In this document: positions 58,739 to 64,000 of the stretch, piece after piece
How the letters are laid out: each line of letters begins with the position of its first letter
Numbering within the stretch: position 1 is the stretch's first letter
From: Phormidium ambiguum IAM M-71
GTDB lineage: Bacteria > Cyanobacteriota > Cyanobacteriia > Cyanobacteriales > Aerosakkonemataceae
Assembly (NCBI RefSeq): GCF_001904725.1
Contig: NZ_MRCE01000005.1
Coordinates: 4,269 to 68,268, forward strand
DNA length: 64,000 nucleotides
Direction of reading: 5' to 3'
Notes under the pieces: model-generated
Database searches by the model: none
What the model saw: only the letters and a program-made list of their open reading frames with translations
What the model was told of the DNA's origin: nothing
Translations under genes and position numbers: made by a program

Positions 58739-59866
58739 TTGTTTCAGCGTCCTTATACAGTTGTATTGCTTGTCCCCACAGGGATTGGGGCGGCAATTGG
58801 TGGCTATGCGGGGGATGCCTTGCCAGTGGCGAGGGCGATCGCTTCTGTATGCGATCGCCTCATCACTCATCCCAACGTCCTCAACGGAGCCATGTTATAT
58901 TGGCCAATGCCCAATGCTTTCTATGTTGAAGGCTACGCTTTAGATCAATTTGCTGCCGGGAATTGGGGACTATCCCCAGTACATCAAAACCGCATTGGCT
59001 TAATTCTCGATCGCGCGATCGAACCAGAACTACAACTCAGACAGCTACAAGCCGCTGATGCTGCCAGAGCTACATTAGGATTAAATCTTACCGAATATAT
59101 AGTTACCGACGCACCTTTAGGTGTGGAACTGCGAATTTCTCGATCGGGAATATCCTGGGGAACGATCGCCAACCCTGATAGTTTACTCCGAGCCGCAGAA
59201 AAATTAATTACTCAGGCTAGAGCCGAAGCGATCGCAGTCGTCGCCCGTTTCCCCGAAGATATCGAAAACCTCGCCCAAGACAACTACCGCCAAGGCAAAG
59301 GCATAGATCCGATCGCAGGTGCCGAAGCCGTAATCAGTCATTTAATAGTCAGAACCTTTCAAATACCCTGCGCCCACGCCCCCGCCCTCAACTCCTACCC
59401 CCCCGAACCCAACCTTTCCCCCCGTTCCGCCGCCGAAGAAATCGGCTACACCTTCCTACCCTGCGTCTTAGTCGGCTTAAGCCGCGCCCCGCAGTTCTTG
59501 GGCAGGGGGGCAGGGGGGCAGGGGGGCAGGGGGGCAGAGAGTGAAAATTCCCCAGTACCCAGTCCCCAGTACCCAGTCCCCAGTCCCCAGTCCCTAACAG
59601 ACATTTGGGCTAACCAAGTAGATGCCTTAGTCGTACCCGCAACCGCTTGTGGTGGTAGTGCTACATTGAGTTTCAGCCAACAGGGAGTGCAAATTATTGC
59701 CGTTGCAGAAAACCAAACCCAGATTCAAGTCCCCCCAGAACCGCTGGGTATGAAAGTATTGCGAGTAAACTCATATTTAGAGGCATTGGGCGTTTTAGTC
59801 GCCCATAAAGCAGGTATTGATCCATCTGCTCTTAGCCCAGCCATCTCGTCCATTCGTAGTCTTTAG
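58739..59866 (+). CDS. DUF3326 family protein with in-frame repeat insertion
   Basis: A 375-residue protein of unknown function found across cyanobacteria and plants. It starts with TTG (FQRPYTVVLLVPTGIGAAIGGYAGDA). The segment LPCVLVGLSRAPQF is followed by a low-complexity stretch of about 33 residues (Gly/Arg then Pro/Ser, about residues 254-286), then LTDIWANQVDALVVPATACGG. At DNA level the stretch is a GGGGGGCAGG array plus CCCAGTACCCAGT units, i.e. intergenic-type repeat DNA inside the gene. The flanking family sequence stays in frame. Confidence 0.88.
   Translation: MFQRPYTVVLLVPTGIGAAIGGYAGDALPVARAIASVCDRLITHPNVLNGAMLYWPMPNAFYVEGYALDQFAAGNWGLSPVHQNRIGLILDRAIEPELQLRQLQAADAARATLGLNLTEYIVTDAPLGVELRISRSGISWGTIANPDSLLRAAEKLITQARAEAIAVVARFPEDIENLAQDNYRQGKGIDPIAGAEAVISHLIVRTFQIPCAHAPALNSYPPEPNLSPRSAAEEIGYTFLPCVLVGLSRAPQFLGRGAGGQGGRGAESENSPVPSPQYPVPSPQSLTDIWANQVDALVVPATACGGSATLSFSQQGVQIIAVAENQTQIQVPPEPLGMKVLRVNSYLEALGVLVAHKAGIDPSALSPAISSIRSL
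59498..59595 (+). repeat. G-rich and CCCAGT repeat inside the DUF3326 gene
   Basis: Four GGGGGGCAGG-like units, an AGTGAAAATTCCCC core and CCCAGTACCCAGTCC-like units, resembling the intergenic composite repeats but with a different pyrimidine arm. The length keeps the frame open. Confidence 0.8.
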
Positions 59867-59875
59867 AAAAAACTG

Positions 59876-60478
59876 GTGAAAGATCCCTTACAAAACGAAC
59901 CGGAAATTGAACCCTTGACGCGCTCCCAACTATTAGTTGCTATGGGAGTAACGGCTGTAATCTTGTTGGTAGTTGCGAAAATATGGTTACAGTTAGGTTC
60001 TGTTTCCCTTTTATCTATCAAATTCACAGGATTCGACGCATTATTAGGCTTAGCTATAGCCTGCTTCATTAGTGGTGCTAGTTCTTTAATTTATCGTCTG
60101 TGGCCTGCTTATCGCAAAAGTGCTGATTTATATTTGAGTTTGGTGCTAAAACCTTTATTGTGGCCCGATTTAATTTGGCTGGGATTATTACCCGGTTTAA
60201 GTGAAGAGTTGTTGTTTCGCGGCGTAATGTTACCTGCTTTGGGTTTGGATACTTCTGGCTTGGTGGTATCAAGCCTCTGTTTTGGCATTCTCCATTTAAG
60301 TGGTTGGGAACAGTGGCCTTACGCAATTTGGGCAACAGTGGTAGGGTTACTTTTGGGCTTCAGTGCGATCGCCACAGGTAATTTATTGGTGCCGATTGTC
60401 GCTCACATTTTGACTAATTTACTTTCTAGTTTCCTGTGGAAGCTAGATAAGGGGGGAACCTCAAATTCTCTAAACTAA
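59876..60478 (+). CDS. CPBP-family intramembrane glutamic endopeptidase
   Basis: The 200-residue multi-pass protein has the CPBP/CAAX-protease motifs LSEELLFRGVML (catalytic Glu-Glu with Arg), FGILHLSGWEQWPYA (His) and PIVAHILTNLL (His/Asn). In bacteria the family cleaves membrane or prenylated proteins or acts in bacteriocin self-immunity. The start is GTG, 9 nt after the DUF3326 stop, so it belongs to the ferredoxin-63aa-DUF3326 transcript. Confidence 0.9.
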   Translation: MKDPLQNEPEIEPLTRSQLLVAMGVTAVILLVVAKIWLQLGSVSLLSIKFTGFDALLGLAIACFISGASSLIYRLWPAYRKSADLYLSLVLKPLLWPDLIWLGLLPGLSEELLFRGVMLPALGLDTSGLVVSSLCFGILHLSGWEQWPYAIWATVVGLLLGFSAIATGNLLVPIVAHILTNLLSSFLWKLDKGGTSNSLN

Positions 60479-61136
60479 ATCTCGACTTGCTCCCCTGCCC
60501 CCAATTTCCTGTGATGACAATTAATTAGCCATGCTGGGGGTGTAGGGAATGACACCTCACCCCAACTTTAACAATCTGTGGTTTATTTGTATTTAAGGAT
60601 GCTTGTTAGAGGCAAAAATACATAGAAGTTTGGCTCTAGTAGGTTTCTTTTTTAAAGGTGCTTTTTTTGGGCGTTATATCTAGACAATAAAAAACGCCCG
60701 AAACTTGGGGGCGTCAATCATCAGGGTGCATCTACATCTATTAGTTTAACTCACTGAGGGGTGAAACCCCTCACCCCCAAAAAAATTTTACAAAACTTCA
60801 TATTTGCCTTCGCAGGTGGGGAAAGTAGAAACGCGAACTTCAGGGGACGGGTTTTGTTGAGATATTGTCTGTGAGTAAAAAGACTTATCTAATAAACCTC
60901 TCCAATAACTCTTGTAGGGTAGGCATCCTGCCTGCCTTTGAGATTCTATTTTGGAGAGGTCTAATAAACCCTTCCCTACAACTCAAAAACCGATTTTACC
61001 TTTTGCCTTTTGTATTCCTTTGGATAGATAGAATGTATTTTGGGCTGTATCGTCAGTAAGATGAGTGAAAAAGACCGCAGAGGTAGTCTAAAGAAGCAAG
61101 TTGGAAAGTTCCTTTAGTACCTTTGGGAGAATCGTA
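60479..61136. other. Repeat-bearing intergenic region (658 bp)
   Basis: No convincing gene is present. GGGCGTT (about 60668) faces AACGCCC (about 60692), and ACCTCTCCAA (60896-60905) faces TTGGAGAGGT (60951-60960) around a GGCATCCTGCCTGCC motif. These look like dispersed cyanobacterial intergenic palindromes. Confidence 0.55.
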
Positions 61137-61334
61137 ATGGCGAAAGTGAATCCTGTGCAATTACAGAAAAATTTGAAGGGAATTAATTATCCTGCAAGTA
61201 AAGAGGATTTAGTTAAGCACGCTCAGCAAAAAGGTGCTGATGAAAAGGTTTGTGCGACTTTAGAAAAATTACCCGATCGCAATTATGAAACTCCGACTGA
61301 GGTGAGTAAAGCGATCGGAAAAATAGAAGATTAA
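61137..61334 (+). CDS. DUF2795 protein
   Basis: This 65-residue protein fits DUF2795: VQLQKNLKGINYPASKEDLVKHAQQKGADEKV, LEKLPDRNYETPTEVSKAIG. Such small proteins are common in cyanobacteria and actinobacteria; function unknown. ATG at 61137 follows GGGAGAATCGTA, and the in-frame TTG at 61101 lies upstream of that site and is rejected as the start. Confidence 0.88.
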   Translation: MAKVNPVQLQKNLKGINYPASKEDLVKHAQQKGADEKVCATLEKLPDRNYETPTEVSKAIGKIED

Positions 61335-61454
61335 ATCAGAGATTTAGGTAGTTAATTGGTTTTTATTATATTCGCTTTATAGTTGGGGATCGGGAGTGGT
61401 AAATTAAAAATATTAATTTCTATTTTTCTACTTCTGATTCCTACTATAAAAATG

Positions 61455-62165
61455 TTAGCCTAAGTAAGCTTTTCTCACTTGTTCATTTTTGAGTAATTCA
61501 GAGGCTTGTCCTGATAAAGTAATACAACCAGCTTCTAAAACATATCCGCGATCGGCATTTTCTAAAGCTAAGTTAGCATTCTGTTCAACTAACAAGATAG
61601 TTACACCTGTAGAACGGAGATTGCGGATAATTGTGAAAATTTCTCGGACAATTGCAGGCGCAAGTCCTAAACTGGGCTCATCTAATAATAATAGTTTAGG
61701 ACGACTCATGAGGGCGCGTGCGATCGCTAACATTTGTTGTTCTCCACCGCTAAGAGTTCCTGCTAATTGTTGACGACGTTCTGCTAAACGCGGAAATATA
61801 TCAAACTGACGCTTAATATCTGCTTTAATTTCTGCATTATTAGAACGAATATAAGCACCTAATTCCAAGTTAGCTAACACAGTTTGTCTAGCTAGAATTC
61901 TCCGTCCTTCAGGAGAGTGGGCAATTCCCAGTTGCACTATTTCATGTGGTTGGCGACGATTAATATTGCGTCCTTCATAAATAATTTCGCCATTTTTAAT
62001 ATTAACTAATCGAGAAATTGCTCGTAATGTTGTACTTTTTCCCGCACCATTAGCACCAATTAAAGTAACAACTTCGCCAGTATTAACAACTAAGTTAATA
62101 TCCTTTAAAGCTTGAATTCCGCCATAATTAACCCAAAGATTGTTGATTTCTAAAAGTCTAGACAT
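61455..62165 (-). CDS. livF: Branched-chain amino acid ABC transporter ATPase LivF
   Basis: This 236-residue ABC ATPase has Walker A GANGAGKST, LSGGEQQMLAIARALM and Walker B LLLLDEPSLGLAP, with the family-specific IAHSPEGRRI and VEQNANLAL. It pairs with LivG to power neutral/branched-chain amino acid uptake (NatE-type in cyanobacteria). It follows livG by 81 nt with a palindrome between them. Confidence 0.93.
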   Translation of the reverse strand: MSRLLEINNLWVNYGGIQALKDINLVVNTGEVVTLIGANGAGKSTTLRAISRLVNIKNGEIIYEGRNINRRQPHEIVQLGIAHSPEGRRILARQTVLANLELGAYIRSNNAEIKADIKRQFDIFPRLAERRQQLAGTLSGGEQQMLAIARALMSRPKLLLLDEPSLGLAPAIVREIFTIIRNLRSTGVTILLVEQNANLALENADRGYVLEAGCITLSGQASELLKNEQVRKAYLG

Positions 62166-62208
62166 AATAGATTTAAACCTGTTAATTCAATAATTTACTC
62201 TGCCCTAA

Positions 62209-62238
62209 ATCCCCGACTGATTGAAGAAGTCAGGGATC
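62209..62238. repeat. Palindrome between livG and livF
   Basis: ATCCCCGACT faces AGTCAGGGAT with one mismatch. It is a degenerate member of the family at 32381-32413, in an intercistronic position. Confidence 0.55.
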
Positions 62239-62246
62239 TAAAAAAT

Positions 62247-63050
62247 TTACTCATCTCCCAAATATGCTTCAATTACAGCAGGGTCGTTTCTGACTATAGC
62301 AGGTTCGCCTAAAGCAATTAATTGACCAAAATCTAATACCGCAATTCTGTCGCACAAACCCATAACTAAGGGTACATGATGTTCAATTAAAATAATAGTT
62401 AAGTTAAAGCGATCGCGGATTTGGCGAATAAACTCACTTAGTTGATGTTTTTCACTAGGATTCATTCCTGCCGCAGGTTCATCTAATAGTAATATTTGTG
62501 GTTCTAAAGCTAATGCGCGGGCAATTTCCAAGCGACGTTGATCGCCGTAGGGAAAGTTTTTGGCTTTTTCAGTAGTGCGATCGATCAATCCCATCATTTC
62601 CAACAATTCCAAAGCCTTTTGTTTAGTTTCTTTCTCTTGCTGATTAGCCACAGGTAAAGCCAACATTCCCGAAACCAAAGCAGGTACAGGATGAATATTT
62701 CTACTATGAATATGCCGCCCAATCATCACATTTTCCAAAGCCGAAAGTTCACCAAACAAGCGAATATTTTGGAAAGTGCGAGAAATACCTTTACTAGCAA
62801 TTTGGTGAGGACGAAGTTGAGAAATTTCTTCACCTTGATAAATCAATTTTCCACTAGAAGGCGGTAACAAACAAGTAATCAAATTAAACAAAGTTGTTTT
62901 TCCGGCACCATTCGGGCCGATTAAACCAAATATCTCATTTTTGTTCACAGAAAATGAGACATTATTTACCGCGACTAAACCACCAAAGCGACGAGTTAAA
63001 CCTTTGGCTTCTAGAATTGGGTTGTTTTCCGCTAAATCTTGTTGGCTCAT
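62247..63050 (-). CDS. livG: Branched-chain amino acid ABC transporter ATPase LivG
   Basis: This 267-residue ABC ATPase has Walker A GPNGAGKTT, the LivG-type loop GISRTFQNIRLFGELSALENVMIG, and Walker B ILLLDEPAAGMNPSE, then LIEHHVPLVMGLCDRI. I take ATG at 63050 (MSQQDLAENNPILEAKGL), since an in-frame TTG at 63092 would add a non-conserved leader. LivF follows it. A small lipoprotein gene on the other strand lies between livG and livM. Confidence 0.94.
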   Translation of the reverse strand: MSQQDLAENNPILEAKGLTRRFGGLVAVNNVSFSVNKNEIFGLIGPNGAGKTTLFNLITCLLPPSSGKLIYQGEEISQLRPHQIASKGISRTFQNIRLFGELSALENVMIGRHIHSRNIHPVPALVSGMLALPVANQQEKETKQKALELLEMMGLIDRTTEKAKNFPYGDQRRLEIARALALEPQILLLDEPAAGMNPSEKHQLSEFIRQIRDRFNLTIILIEHHVPLVMGLCDRIAVLDFGQLIALGEPAIVRNDPAVIEAYLGDE

Positions 63051-63189
63051 AACTATTAAGTATATCCTTAGAATGATGCGATCGATCGTCAAATGCGTCT
63101 GATTAAATATTGCTAATCGAACTCTACCGAGTAATTTTTATGTTGTAAAATCATTTGTTAACCACATTTTAAAATCTCAAGGAAAAAGA

Positions 63190-63555
63190 ATGAAATTTGC
63201 ATTCAATCATCAAAAACTCACAGCATCTTTTGTACTATTAGGAGTTTTAGCACTTACAGCTTGCGGGGGAAATCAACCTGCTGCTGATACTACCCCGGCA
63301 ACGCAAACTCCTGCTACAACAAATACTCCAGCAGCAACTCCCGCCGCCAACACAACCGCTACTACCGCAGGTGTTCCACCAAAAGGAACTGACTGTCCCA
63401 GTGACGCACCAATTAAAGGCGTAGATACTGCCAAGCGGGGCAAAATTTATCACACAACAAGTTATCCAGATTACAAACAAGTGAAAGCAACTATTTGTTT
63501 CAAAGATGTTGCTTCCGCAGAAAAAGCTGGTTACAAATTACCCCAAGCAAAATAG
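63190..63555 (+). CDS. Small lipoprotein with sunset-like domain
   Basis: This 121-residue protein has a lipobox LTAC (Cys25), an Ala/Thr/Pro-rich linker (residues 30-70) and a C-terminal domain CPSDAPIKGVDTAKRGKIYH to CFKDVASAEKAGYKLPQAK. That IKG...G-KIYH...C-F...A-AGY pattern matches the sunset domain seen in secreted nucleases and lipoproteins. Two cysteines may pair. Its role is unknown. It is on the opposite strand to the flanking liv genes and splits their operon. Confidence 0.8.
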   Translation: MKFAFNHQKLTASFVLLGVLALTACGGNQPAADTTPATQTPATTNTPAATPAANTTATTAGVPPKGTDCPSDAPIKGVDTAKRGKIYHTTSYPDYKQVKATICFKDVASAEKAGYKLPQAK

Positions 63556-63604
63556 TTGATTGTCATCAGTCATTGGTTATTAGTTACTTGTGACATTATT
63601 AACC
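63556..63604. terminator. Hairpin between the lipoprotein gene and livM
   Basis: AGTCATTGGTTA faces TAACCAATGACT in the 54-bp gap between convergent ends, so it may terminate both transcripts. Confidence 0.5.
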
Positions 63605-63609
63605 AATGA

Positions 63610-64000
63610 CTACTGTTCCTGTCGTTTAATTTTTTTCAATAAATCAGGAGTTACTAAACCTTGCGGGAAAAAGATTGTTCCCAAAACAATTAACACACCA
63701 AAAACAATTAACCGACCATCTCTTAAGAATTGAGCAAACCAAATTGGTAAACCGGGAATATCTGCCATAGCCCGTAAAATTTCCGGCAAAGCAGTAAATA
63801 CCATACCTCCTAAAACAGGCCCGATGAAAGTCCGACTACCACCAATTAACACGGAAGTTAGATAAATAATACTAGCATCAAAAGTACCTTGTCTCGCATT
63901 CCAAGTATTCAAAAAATGTGCGCTTACAGCACCAGCTACACCAGCTAAAATTGCGCCTAAAGTAAAAGCTAACACCTTGTAATTAGTAGGATTAATTCCC
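63610..64000 (-). CDS. livM: Branched-chain amino acid ABC permease LivM, 3' part
   Basis: The frame is open to the window edge and encodes the C-terminal 130 residues of a LivM-type permease: NYKVLAFTLGAILAGVAGAV, IIYLTSVLIGGSRTFIGPVLGG, then FGVLIVLGTIFFPQGL. It moves the amino acid through the cytoplasmic membrane with LivH, LivF and LivG. The start lies beyond position 64000. Its stop is separated from livG by the divergent lipoprotein gene. Confidence 0.92.
   Translation of the reverse strand, partial: GINPTNYKVLAFTLGAILAGVAGAVSAHFLNTWNARQGTFDASIIYLTSVLIGGSRTFIGPVLGGMVFTALPEILRAMADIPGLPIWFAQFLRDGRLIVFGVLIVLGTIFFPQGLVTPDLLKKIKRQEQ

Noticed and set aside
60865-61059. 64-residue reading frame in the repeat-rich spacer
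   Set aside because: It is built from dispersed palindromic repeat DNA, has no ribosome-binding site and resembles no protein family.

Overview
This 64-kb window comes from a cyanobacterial chromosome. The evidence is the dense scatter of HIP1-type octamers (GCGATCGC) and the gene content: two high-light-inducible proteins, petG, a CytM-like cytochrome, a TLP40/CYP38-type lumenal cyclophilin, the efp-accB pair and a group 1 sigma factor. AT-rich spacers are loaded with heptanucleotide (STRR-type) repeats and short palindromes, as in filamentous or otherwise repeat-rich cyanobacteria. I cannot name the genus from sequence alone. The window has no rRNA, tRNA or CRISPR array that I could recognise.

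Layout. 0.2-13.6 kb is housekeeping: a TPR protein, YbjQ family, thiL, a lumenal cyclophilin, efp-accB, an ArsR regulator, GerMN and DUF2993 envelope proteins, proS and an acetoacetate-decarboxylase-like protein. 13.7-14.2 kb holds two Hlip genes; the second has an HLR1-like (RpaB) box. 14.4-20.9 kb has rpoD, a polysaccharide deacetylase and purF. 21.1-24.9 kb is purL interrupted by a 479-residue LAGLIDADG intein. 25.1-26.3 kb has a tandem-repeat secreted basic protein and the wreck of a UPF0175/PIN toxin-antitoxin pair. 26.4-31.0 kb is treY-treZ (trehalose from glucan). 31.2-31.9 kb has the CytM-like cytochrome and petG. 32.4-39.7 kb is a metal island: FTR1 permease, bacterioferritin, an HHH/EfeO-like lipoprotein, DUF29, a two-domain multicopper oxidase, then a CbiM-PDGLE-CbiQ-CbiO nickel/cobalt ECF importer preceded by a TACT-G6-TA box resembling RcnR/InrS operators. 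40.8-48.5 kb has an Hsp70-family protein, three tandem L,D-transpeptidases, KDPG aldolase and three PRC/DUF2382 stress proteins.

49.1-58.0 kb is the accessory, defence-like region: a WD40 protein; a co-directional set of winged-helix-like protein, P-loop ATPase and DUF1802-PD-(D/E)XK nuclease; a zeta-toxin/antitoxin pair framed by direct repeats of the nuclease gene's 3' end; an ADP-ribosylglycohydrolase; and a short NACHT NTPase. The helix/ATPase/nuclease set is my best candidate for an undescribed system. It looks like a three-component nucleic-acid-targeting or restriction-like module. 58.2-64 kb returns to core functions: a ferredoxin, DUF3326 (with a G-rich repeat inserted in frame), a CPBP protease, DUF2795, and livF-livG-(lipoprotein)-livM, the last cut by the window edge.
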